NCBI GenBank assembly: GCA_945861675.1
Contig: CAMAVY010000021.1
Coordinates: 1 to 34,744 of the forward strand
Reading direction: 5' to 3'
Length of the DNA stretch: 34,744 nt
DNA from: Klebsiella pneumoniae
GTDB lineage: Bacteria > Pseudomonadota > Gammaproteobacteria > Pseudomonadales > Azotimanducaceae
This document shows positions 7,831 through 14,866 of the stretch, in pieces (position 1 is the first letter of the stretch; every line of letters begins with the position of its first letter). Under the pieces are notes generated by a model. That model was not told the DNA's origin, did no database searches, and saw only the letters and a list, made by a program, of their open reading frames with translations. Position numbers and translations under genes: made by a program.

Positions 7831-9705
7831 ATGAACGAGCCGGACCCGCGTATGGACATCCCGATGGACATGCCGATGAACATCCCTTTGGACATAGGCG
7901 GCCTGCTCACGGCCTACCGCGGGCACACACTCACACCGCGCGCTGTGGTTGCATCGTTGCGTGCGCGCATCGAAGCAGATCGCGCGTATTGCGCCTGGAT
8001 CCACGTGTTGTCGGCCGCCGAACTGGAGCCGTATCTGGCCCGCCTTGAGCACGCGGCGGCAACCCAGGACGCACTGCAACGCCTGCCACTGTATGGCGTG
8101 CCCTTCGCAATCAAGGACAACATCGATCTGGCGGGCGTGGCAACGACTGCGGCATGCCCTGCGTTCAGCTATGAACCTCGTGAGTCCGCGCATGCAGTAG
8201 CGCGTTTGCTTGCCGCCGGCGCGATTCCCATCGGCAAGACGAATCTCGATCAGTTCGCGACTGGCCTCGTCGGCACGCGGTCGCCGTACGGCGTGTGTCG
8301 GAACGCGATCGACACTGCGTATGTATCGGGCGGTTCGAGTTCCGGCTCCGCAGTTGCGGTTGCGCGCGGTCACGTCAGTTTTTCATTGGGCACCGACACG
8401 GCAGGGTCGGGGCGAGTACCCGCTGCACTGAATGGCCTGGTGGGTTGGAAACCCAGCAGGGGGCTGGTGAGCGCGCGTGGCGTTGTCCCTGCGTGCCAGT
8501 CGCTTGATTGTGTGAGCGTGTTCACCGGTTCGGTCGGGGAGGCGCAATCCGTAAGCGCCGTGCTTGCAGCGTTCGATTCAGGTGATCCCTACAGTCGCGT
8601 GCCAACGGAAATGCCCTGGCGCACGCCTGCCCGCGCTGGCACAGCAATTCGCATTGGCATTGCACAGCCTGCACAACTGCAGTGGTTCGGCAGCGGCGTG
8701 ACGCACGGTGGTGCCGCTGCGCGCTATGCCGCCGTGTGCGACCAGCTGCGTCGTGCTGGCAACGAACTTGTAGAGCTGGACATCGGCGCGTTGCTGCGCG
8801 CCGGACAACTGCTCTATGGCGGTCCGTGGTTGGCGGAACGCTGGCTGGCGGTGCGCGAGACGTTTACGCGATCCCCGGAAGCTGTTCATCCGGTGCTACG
8901 GGAAATCCTGCCGCCGGCCGAGCGCATGAGTGCTGCGGATGCGTTTGTTGGTCTGCATGAGCTGGCCGTGCTGCAGCAGGCCACCAATGCGCTGCTGGCG
9001 AACGTCGATGCGTTGATGCTGCCAACGGTGGGCGGCGGTTTCACCATCGAGGAAGTGTTGGCTGAGCCGGTGCTGCGCAATGTGGAACTTGGCCGCTACA
9101 CCACCTTCGCCAACCTGCTTGATCTGGCGGTGATCTCGGTTCCTGCAGGCAAGGATGTCGTCGGGCTGCCATTTGGCGTGAGCTTCATGCAACGCGCCGG
9201 CAGCGATGCGGCGCTGTTTGACTTGGCGAAGCAGTTTGTACAGGAGACGGATATGAACCCGGTTGCGACGACCAGTTCAGAGGAGCAGATCGAGTTGGCG
9301 GTATGCGGCGCGCACATGACCGGACTGCCGCTGAACCACGAACTCACAGGGCGCGGTGGTGCCTTCGTGCGCGCAACACGCACCGCGCCGGTCTACCGGC
9401 TATTTGCGCTGCCAGGCGTGCAGGCTCGTCCGGGATTGCTACGGGTTGCAGCTCCCGCAGCGGTCGAAGGTCCGTCTGCCGCAGGTCCAGCAGGCAGTGA
9501 AGGCGCGGCCATTGCACTGGAAATCTGGACGCTGCCGGCCGCGGCCATTGGTGGCTTCCTGCGCGGCATTCCATCCCCGTTGGGGCTTGGTCGTGTGCAG
9601 TTGGAAGACGGTGGCAACGTACTGGGCTTTCTGTGCGAAGCCGCAGGCGTGGTCGGCGCACAGGACATCAGCGCGCATGGCGGATGGCGCGCTTTCCTGG
9701 GTTGA
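7831..9705 (+). CDS. atzF: Allophanate hydrolase (AtzF-type amidase-signature enzyme)
   Basis: A 624-residue enzyme that splits allophanate to two ammonia and two CO2, completing the guanidine pathway. The amidase-signature domain carries the Ser-cisSer-Lys triad: Lys95 (FAIKDN), Ser169 (SGGSSSGSA) and nucleophile Ser193 (GTDTAGSGR). The C-terminal domain (about 490-624) opens with the conserved TGLPLNHELTGRGG. ATG 7831 is chosen because it leaves a 10-base gap after the carboxylase; the frame is open further upstream but would overlap that gene. The N-terminus is odd: residues 8-22 read MDIP-MDMP-MNIP-LDI, a 12-base tandem repeat, possibly a recent expansion upstream of the fold. Last gene of the operon. 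Confidence 0.93.
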   Translation: MNEPDPRMDIPMDMPMNIPLDIGGLLTAYRGHTLTPRAVVASLRARIEADRAYCAWIHVLSAAELEPYLARLEHAAATQDALQRLPLYGVPFAIKDNIDLAGVATTAACPAFSYEPRESAHAVARLLAAGAIPIGKTNLDQFATGLVGTRSPYGVCRNAIDTAYVSGGSSSGSAVAVARGHVSFSLGTDTAGSGRVPAALNGLVGWKPSRGLVSARGVVPACQSLDCVSVFTGSVGEAQSVSAVLAAFDSGDPYSRVPTEMPWRTPARAGTAIRIGIAQPAQLQWFGSGVTHGGAAARYAAVCDQLRRAGNELVELDIGALLRAGQLLYGGPWLAERWLAVRETFTRSPEAVHPVLREILPPAERMSAADAFVGLHELAVLQQATNALLANVDALMLPTVGGGFTIEEVLAEPVLRNVELGRYTTFANLLDLAVISVPAGKDVVGLPFGVSFMQRAGSDAALFDLAKQFVQETDMNPVATTSSEEQIELAVCGAHMTGLPLNHELTGRGGAFVRATRTAPVYRLFALPGVQARPGLLRVAAPAAVEGPSAAGPAGSEGAAIALEIWTLPAAAIGGFLRGIPSPLGLGRVQLEDGGNVLGFLCEAAGVVGAQDISAHGGWRAFLG

Positions 9706-9896
9706 GCGTGCATGGCCTGAGCGCGGTCCCGGGCTGAACCTGGCGCGACTTGATCCGCGCGCGCGTCGCCGCATGCCGCGCCATGTCTTGTCGCGCCATG
9801 TCGTGTCGGATTGCGTGCTGTGGCGTCTCGGGTGATTGACGCTTTCGTCCGGGGTCGCCCAGCATAGGCGGCTCACCGGCACCGGCAGACTCGCCA
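9706..9896 (+). other. Gap between allophanate hydrolase and PIG-L gene, with a 15-bp direct repeat
   Basis: 191 bases without a convincing gene. It contains a 15-bp tandem pair, CGCGCCATGTCTTGT at 9777-9791 and CGCGCCATGTCGTGT at 9792-9806. No strong terminator hairpin was seen, so read-through from the guanidine operon into the following genes cannot be excluded. Confidence 0.5.
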
Positions 9897-10748
9897 ATGA
9901 CTACAGCTGCAACACAGCCACGCCTGCCGGGCGCTGGCCAGACGGTGCTTGCGATCCTGGCGCACGCGGACGATGCCGCGCTGTTCATTGGCGGCACGTT
10001 GCGCAGGATGAGCGACAACGGCGCGCGTGTGGTGCTGCTGCGTGTAACCGATGATCGCTATGACTCGGTGGGTTACAGCACGGCCGAGACCATCGCACGC
10101 AATACCGCCGAACTGCAGCATTCAGCGGCGGTGCTCGGCATCGCCGAGATCATTGAGATGGGTTGGGAGACCGACAGGCTTGGCGATGCGCAGGAGACTG
10201 TGCTGCGCGAGCGCTTCATTTATTTCGTGCGCAAGCTCAAGCCTTACGCGGTCATCTCCTTCGACCCCTATGGCGCGTATCACGAAGACAATCAGGACCA
10301 TATGGTCATTGCCCGCGCGGTCGATGAGACCTATTGGACCGCGCAGTTCGACAAACACCATCCTGAGCATTTCGCCGAAGGTCTGGCACTGCACGGGGTG
10401 TATGAGCGTTGGTACTTTGCGCGCAGGCTCACCGAAGTAACGTCGGTAGTGGATGTGTCGAGCACGATAGAGCAGAAGGTCGATGCGGCGCTCGCCCACG
10501 ACACCATGTTGCGCAACTACGTTCAGCAACTGCGCCTGCAGGCGCGCACAGGCGGGCATGTCATAGCGCAGCTCGAGCAGGCGCAACACGGTGATCTGCG
10601 TTCGCTCATGGAGCCGATGATTCGCGGCGGTGCGACGGCGTGCGGCCGACGGCATGGATTGGTCATGGCGGAGGAGTTTCGGGTGGTGCGCTTTGGTGGC
10701 CTGGAGCGGTACCTGGGCATAGCGTCTGCGCCGCTCGACAAAGGCTAG
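9897..10748 (+). CDS. PIG-L/LmbE-family de-N-acetylase-like hydrolase
   Basis: A 283-residue member of the zinc-dependent PIG-L/LmbE family, which removes N-acyl groups from amino sugars, pseudo-disaccharides and related compounds (MshB, BshB and BtrD are known examples). The usual HPDDE metal/catalytic motif reads HADDA at 23-27: the zinc ligands His23 and Asp26 and the catalytic Asp25 remain, but Pro and Glu are replaced by Ala. The downstream ligand region is HEDNQDH. No signal peptide, so cytosolic. ATG 9897 follows a poor ribosome site. It is followed after 93 bases by an aminotransferase and a dehydrogenase on the same strand, suggesting a small biosynthetic or catabolic unit acting on an acylated amine. 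The substrate is unknown. Confidence 0.8.
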   Translation: MTTAATQPRLPGAGQTVLAILAHADDAALFIGGTLRRMSDNGARVVLLRVTDDRYDSVGYSTAETIARNTAELQHSAAVLGIAEIIEMGWETDRLGDAQETVLRERFIYFVRKLKPYAVISFDPYGAYHEDNQDHMVIARAVDETYWTAQFDKHHPEHFAEGLALHGVYERWYFARRLTEVTSVVDVSSTIEQKVDAALAHDTMLRNYVQQLRLQARTGGHVIAQLEQAQHGDLRSLMEPMIRGGATACGRRHGLVMAEEFRVVRFGGLERYLGIASAPLDKG

Positions 10749-10802
10749 TTCGGCGTCAGGCAGTTCACCCTTTCCGGCAAGTCACTGGCTTAGGCCGATA
10801 AC

Positions 10803-10840
10803 CAACTCATGCAGGCAATCAACTCATGCAGTTAATCAAC
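10803..10840 (+). repeat. 17-bp direct repeat just upstream of the DegT-type gene
   Basis: CAACTCATGCAGGCAAT (10803-10819) and CAACTCATGCAGTTAAT (10820-10836), followed by the start of a third copy (CAAC). The repeat ends one base before the ATG of the aminotransferase gene. Each copy holds an ATG that opens a frame of only 7-8 codons; the second one ends inside the aminotransferase gene. Confidence 0.75.
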
Positions 10841-10841
10841 A

Positions 10842-12071
10842 ATGAGTAAGCTCGCGCTGCGCGGCGGCGTGCCGGTGCGGGTTGCGCCCTACCCGAGTTG
10901 GCCGCAGTGGGACCAGCGCGAGCAGGATGCGCTGCTGCACGTGCTGCACTCGGGTCACTGGTGGTCGACTGAGGGTGACCAGGTGTCGCGCTTCGAAGCT
11001 GCATGGGCCGCCTACTGCCAGGTGCCCAACTGCATCGCGGTTACCAACGGTACGCACGCCATTGAAGTGGCGTTGCTTGGGCTCGGCATTGGCGAAGGCG
11101 ACGAAGTGATCGTCACCGACTACAGCTTCTTTGCCTCAGCGTCTGCGGTGGTTGCCGTAAATGCAGTGCCTGTGCTGGTCGACGTCGATCCGCAGACGTT
11201 CTGTATCGACAGTGCTGCGGTGGCGTCCGCGATCACGCCGCGCACCCGCGGGGTCATTGCCGTACATCTGGCCGGCCACCCGTGCGACCTCGATCAGCTT
11301 GTTGCGCTATGCACGGCGCACGGCCTTGCGCTCATCGAGGACTGCGCACATGCCCACGGTTCGACCTGGAATGGCCGGTCGGTGGGCAGCTTTGGCGCGG
11401 CCGGTACGTTTTCCTTTCAGCAATCCAAGCTGCTGACGGCGGGAGAAGGGGGCGCAGTCGTGGTCCGCGATGCTGAGCACGCGGCGCAGATCCGCTCATT
11501 CTCCGATTGCGGTCGGCGCCCCGGTGAGTGGTTCTACAAGCACTTCGCATTGGGTGGCAACTTCCGCTTGAGCGAGTGGCAGGGCGCCATGCTGCTGGCG
11601 CAACTGGCGCGTTTTCCTGAACAACACCGGCGCAGGAACGAGAACGCTGTGTTTCTGAACACGGAACTGCTCAAAGTGCCGGGTGTGGTGCCGCAGTGGC
11701 GCGATCAACGCACCACGTCGCAGGGCTACTACTGCTATCTGGTGCGTATCGATGAAGCGCAGTTCGGTCTGCCGCGCGACGTCATTCGTGAGGCGCTCGT
11801 GGCCGAGGGCATTCCACTGACGATGAGCTACCCGGAGATTCACGCAACTGATGCATTCCGCACGCCAGGTGCTTTCGCGCCGCGGCAGCGCGGCCGGTAC
11901 CTGCATCCGGACTATGGTGCGCAGCATCTGCCTGTCACCCGGCAGATGGCCAACACCACACTGTGGTGCAAGCACCAGCTGCTGATGGGTGATCGGCAGG
12001 ATGCAGCTGCGCTGGTTGAAGCGCTCGCCAAGGTCTACGCGCATCGCGATGAACTGCGGGTTCCCACGTGA
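10842..12071 (+). CDS. DegT/DnrJ/EryC1/StrS-family PLP-dependent aminotransferase
   Basis: A 409-residue sugar/cyclitol aminotransferase-type enzyme. The PLP Lys is at about 196 (FSFQQSKLLTAGEGG), preceded by the cofactor-contacting IEDCAHAHG (about 165-173). The opening MSKLALRGGVPVRVAPYPSW closely resembles the AHBA synthase and scyllo-inosose aminotransferase (StsC/BtrS) subgroup rather than UDP-sugar aminotransferases. It would transfer an amino group from Glu or Gln to a keto-sugar or keto-cyclitol. No Shine-Dalgarno is evident, and a 17-bp repeat sits directly before the ATG. It overlaps the next gene by GTGA, so the two products probably act together. The exact substrate cannot be told. 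Confidence 0.88.
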   Translation: MSKLALRGGVPVRVAPYPSWPQWDQREQDALLHVLHSGHWWSTEGDQVSRFEAAWAAYCQVPNCIAVTNGTHAIEVALLGLGIGEGDEVIVTDYSFFASASAVVAVNAVPVLVDVDPQTFCIDSAAVASAITPRTRGVIAVHLAGHPCDLDQLVALCTAHGLALIEDCAHAHGSTWNGRSVGSFGAAGTFSFQQSKLLTAGEGGAVVVRDAEHAAQIRSFSDCGRRPGEWFYKHFALGGNFRLSEWQGAMLLAQLARFPEQHRRRNENAVFLNTELLKVPGVVPQWRDQRTTSQGYYCYLVRIDEAQFGLPRDVIREALVAEGIPLTMSYPEIHATDAFRTPGAFAPRQRGRYLHPDYGAQHLPVTRQMANTTLWCKHQLLMGDRQDAAALVEALAKVYAHRDELRVPT

Positions 12072-13147
12072 GCCCGCCTGACGCTGCGACTGACACCGCC
12101 CCTGGGGGGTGGCCGCTGCTGCCATTGCTCGAGGCACCGCTTGCCGAGGTGCTTGCTGGCGCAGGTCGCTACACCCTGTGTGCGAATGACCCGCCGTGGT
12201 CGCGCATTGCAGCGAGCTTGCCTGCGCCCGCGCGGCTCATTCATGCGGGCGATATGACGTTGGGCGGGCTTGAAGCTCTGCTGCGTGCACAGCCCGACAG
12301 CGGCGTTACTGACAGCGCCATCCTGGATTGCGAAACCGTGGTGGGTCTTGGCGGTGGCTCTGCGATGGACACGGCCAAATTCATCGCCTGGAAGACCGGA
12401 AAACCGTTGCTGCAGATTCCGTCCATCACCTCCGTGGACGCCGCGTTTACCGATGCGATCGGCGTGCGCGTTGATGGCCGCGTGCGCTACATCGGCAACG
12501 TGTTGCCGCAGCGCGTGGTGCTGGATATCGCGCTGGTTCAGTCGGCGCCAAAGCACATGAACCGCGCTGGAATGGGCGACGTGCTTTCGTGTCACACCGG
12601 CTTGTGGGACTGGCAGATGGCGGTGCTGCACGGCAGAGGTGTGCCCTGGCACGATGAAGCGGCGGCATTGGGTCAGACGCTGTTGCGCGAACTCGATGCT
12701 GCGGCGGAGGACATATCGGCAGTCTCTGCAGAGGGTGTGCGCTGGCTGGCGTCTGCGTATCGTCGCATCGGCGCTGCCTGCGCGCAGCTTCGGCACTCGC
12801 GATTCGAGGAAGGCGCCGAGCACTTCCTTGCCTACGCCTACGAGCATCAGACCGGCGCACACCCATTGCACGGCGAGTTGATTGCGTTATGCGTGTTCGC
12901 GATGAGCAGTCTGCAGGGCAACAAGGCGCAGCTGGTGCGCAGCGTGATCAAGCGCAGCGGTGTGCGTGCGCACCCTGAAGATCTTGGCATTGGCGAAGCG
13001 GATTTCGTGCGCGCCCTGATTGGCCTGCAGGACTATGTACAGCGCGAGGCATTGGATTTCTCCATTGCTCACGTGCGTCCCATCGATGCACAGCTGGCGG
13101 CCGAAACCTGGCAGCTGGTGCAGTCGCTGCCACGGGTTCAGATCTGA
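12068..13147 (+). CDS. Glycerol-1-phosphate-dehydrogenase-like (iron-containing ADH superfamily) oxidoreductase
   Basis: A 359-residue protein of the G1P dehydrogenase/dehydroquinate-synthase-like fold. NAD(P)-binding GLGGGSAMDTAK lies at 93-104. Metal ligands are probably Asp171 (GMGDVLSCHTG), His252 (GAEHFLAYAYEH) and His268 (PLHGE). Family members include EgsA/AraM and other enzymes that reduce keto or aldehyde groups on phosphorylated or polyol substrates. The start is GTG at 12068, overlapping the aminotransferase stop as GTGA. This tight coupling suggests it generates or uses the carbonyl handled by the aminotransferase. A role in archaeal-type lipids is unlikely given the neighbours. 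It converges on the TetR gene, and both gene ends lie in one hairpin. Confidence 0.82.
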   Translation: MSPPDAATDTAPGGWPLLPLLEAPLAEVLAGAGRYTLCANDPPWSRIAASLPAPARLIHAGDMTLGGLEALLRAQPDSGVTDSAILDCETVVGLGGGSAMDTAKFIAWKTGKPLLQIPSITSVDAAFTDAIGVRVDGRVRYIGNVLPQRVVLDIALVQSAPKHMNRAGMGDVLSCHTGLWDWQMAVLHGRGVPWHDEAAALGQTLLRELDAAAEDISAVSAEGVRWLASAYRRIGAACAQLRHSRFEEGAEHFLAYAYEHQTGAHPLHGELIALCVFAMSSLQGNKAQLVRSVIKRSGVRAHPEDLGIGEADFVRALIGLQDYVQREALDFSIAHVRPIDAQLAAETWQLVQSLPRVQI

Positions 13148-13182
13148 CGCTGCGATCCACCGATCACACTGCAGCGCAGATC
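13141..13182. terminator. Bidirectional terminator-like hairpin shared by two convergent genes
   Basis: GATCTG-a-CGCTGC (13141-13153) pairs with GCAGCGCAGATC (13171-13182): 12 base pairs with one bulged A and a 17-base loop. It contains the stop codon of the dehydrogenase (13145-13147) and overlaps the last codons and stop of the TetR gene (13164-13166). No long T-tract was seen on either strand. Confidence 0.5.
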
Positions 13183-13763
13183 AATCGAACCGACTGTCTG
13201 GCGAATTGCCGAAGGGTGCTACGCCGCTCGCCGGCGCGTGCGCGTAGTGCCAGTCCGTGCAGCACGCTCTGGCTCAAGCGTGCAAGGTGCAATGCGTTCT
13301 GGCTCTGCGCCACCTGGCCCTGCTGCTGCGCCAGTGCGAAACGCTTTTTCAAACGCAGATCCAGTTGCCGGATGACTTGTCGCAGATCGTCGCGGATGTC
13401 GTCGTTGTTGCCGGCGTCAAGCGCTGCTGTGCACATGGCGAAGCAGCCCAGGGCTGGCGTCGCCTCGAAGTACACCTGCAGCGCGCGCTCAAAGAATGCC
13501 GTCAGCGCCACATTGATGTCGGTGTGGTCCAGGGCTGTGCCGACTTCCTGTTCCATCCTGTCAACGAACGTCTGCAACGCAAGGCGATACACGGCTTCCT
13601 TGCCGCCAAATGCGTTGTACAGGCTTGGCTTGTTGATACGCATCGCGGCTGCGAGCTGATCGACCGATGTGCCCGTCAGGCCGTTCCGCCAGAACAGCTG
13701 AAGTGCGCCATCCATCGACTGGTCGTGATCGAACTGTCTGGGCCGTCCGGCGGTGCGCGCCAT
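13164..13763 (-). CDS. TetR/AcrR-family transcriptional repressor
   Basis: A 199-residue regulator. The N-terminal HTH includes DGALQLFWRNGLTGTSVDQL and INKPSLYNAFGGKEAVY; the C-terminal helical domain should bind an unknown ligand. The opening ARTAGRPRQFDHD and the GCFAMCTA segment fit the large TetR subgroup that controls glutathione transferases, reductases and efflux proteins in response to electrophiles. It is transcribed away from the GST gene with a 12-bp-arm palindrome between, so it probably represses both itself and the GST gene. Confidence 0.9.
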   Translation of the reverse strand: MARTAGRPRQFDHDQSMDGALQLFWRNGLTGTSVDQLAAAMRINKPSLYNAFGGKEAVYRLALQTFVDRMEQEVGTALDHTDINVALTAFFERALQVYFEATPALGCFAMCTAALDAGNNDDIRDDLRQVIRQLDLRLKKRFALAQQQGQVAQSQNALHLARLSQSVLHGLALRARAGERRSTLRQFARQSVRLICAAV

Positions 13764-13829
13764 GTGTCCTACCTCCAGGAATGAAACTGCATGAGCCGGC
13801 CGAACAAAGGGCTTGCCAAGCGGAAGGTG

Positions 13830-13857
13830 TCTTTATGTACTAGGCAGTACATAAAGA
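13830..13857. promoter_or_regulatory. Palindromic operator between tetR and gst
   Basis: Inverted repeat TCTTTATGTACT-AGGC-AGTACATAAAGA: two perfect 12-base arms around a 4-base centre. It lies 18 bases before the GST start codon and about 66 bases before the TetR start. The AT-rich arms stand out from the GC-rich surroundings and overlap any likely GST promoter -10 region, so a bound repressor would block RNA polymerase. Confidence 0.8.
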
Positions 13858-13875
13858 TGCCGGAGCTGTTCAATC

Positions 13876-14820
13876 ATGCCAAGGTTAGCCAACCCGCCAA
13901 GCCCCCTGGTAGAAAAGCTGCAGGGCGTGCATCTGTTTCATTTCGATGGTGCGCCGTGCGCGCAGCGCGTTCGGTTTGCGCTGGGCGAGAAGGGTTTGGT
14001 GCGCGGTGTCGAGTCGGCGTGGAATTCCACAGCGCCAGAAACCCTGCTTGCTGCGCCGGGCACATGGATCAGTCGTCAGGTGTCACTGCTGAAGAAGCGG
14101 CACCTGAGTGACGAATACGCTGCCATTCAACCCAACATGGTGGTGCCCGCACTGCTGCACGATGGTGTGCTGTATGTCGAGTCGATGGACATCATTCGTT
14201 ACGTTGACGAGCAATGGTCCAGGCCGCGGCTCTTCCCGACAGAACCCAATGCCGCGCAGCTGAATGAACAACTCATCAAGCAGGGCGTAGAGCTGCATGT
14301 GTCTGTGCGCTACGTGTCGTTTCGGTGGGGGCTGGGCAGGCTCGGCAAACTCAACGCCAAACACGAGCAGACGCTGAAGCGCCTGGAGCGCGCAGACTCG
14401 CCCGAGCACATGGCAAGCTTCTACGGCCGCTTTGACCGTGACGAGATCGATGAACAGATCTACTGCCAGCACTTGATGGCGCTGAATGGTGGTTACTCAG
14501 GCATCGACCAACTGCTGGCCGAGGATGGCAGGCCGTTCCTGTGCGGCGATGCGTTGTCTGCGTCGGACATTCTCTGGGCGCTGAAGGTACTGCGCATCCA
14601 TGAGTGCGGCTACCCGTTCCGCCAACGCCATCCAGCGCTGCACGCGTGGTTCGAGCGCATCCGGGCGCGGCCGGCGTTTCAGCAGAGTGTGATGGGTCAC
14701 CACAGGTTCATGAGCGGTGCCTTCAGAGCCAAGGCGGCCATCGAGCACATGCTTGGCATTGGCATTCGTCACGCAGATTGCTGGAAGACGAGCGTCGCGA
14801 GTTCTGCGAGCCGGCTCTGA
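13876..14820 (+). CDS. Glutathione S-transferase family protein
   Basis: A 314-residue GST. The thioredoxin-like N-terminal domain starts at VHLFHFDGAPCAQRVRFALG; the glutathione-binding cis-Pro/Ser segment appears as MVVPALLHDGVLYVESMDII. The C-terminal helical domain includes GDALSASDILWALKVLR, the usual capping motif. It is about 80-100 residues longer than a plain bacterial GST because of an insert between the domains (about residues 120-190) and a C-terminal tail. The active residue cannot be assigned safely; Cys or Ser near residue 28 is possible. GGAG at 13862-13865 fits ATG 13876. Probably controlled by the divergent TetR protein through the palindrome upstream, suggesting a detoxification role. 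Confidence 0.88.
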   Translation: MPRLANPPSPLVEKLQGVHLFHFDGAPCAQRVRFALGEKGLVRGVESAWNSTAPETLLAAPGTWISRQVSLLKKRHLSDEYAAIQPNMVVPALLHDGVLYVESMDIIRYVDEQWSRPRLFPTEPNAAQLNEQLIKQGVELHVSVRYVSFRWGLGRLGKLNAKHEQTLKRLERADSPEHMASFYGRFDRDEIDEQIYCQHLMALNGGYSGIDQLLAEDGRPFLCGDALSASDILWALKVLRIHECGYPFRQRHPALHAWFERIRARPAFQQSVMGHHRFMSGAFRAKAAIEHMLGIGIRHADCWKTSVASSASRL

Positions 14821-14866
14821 GAACGACCGCTGAGCAGCGCGTTGCTGGACGTAGCGCGCCGCTTGT

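Noticed and set aside
5988-7910. 640-codon minus-strand open frame inside the carboxylase gene
   Set aside because: Antisense shadow of a gene with clear domains; His/Arg/Gln-rich composition and no motifs.
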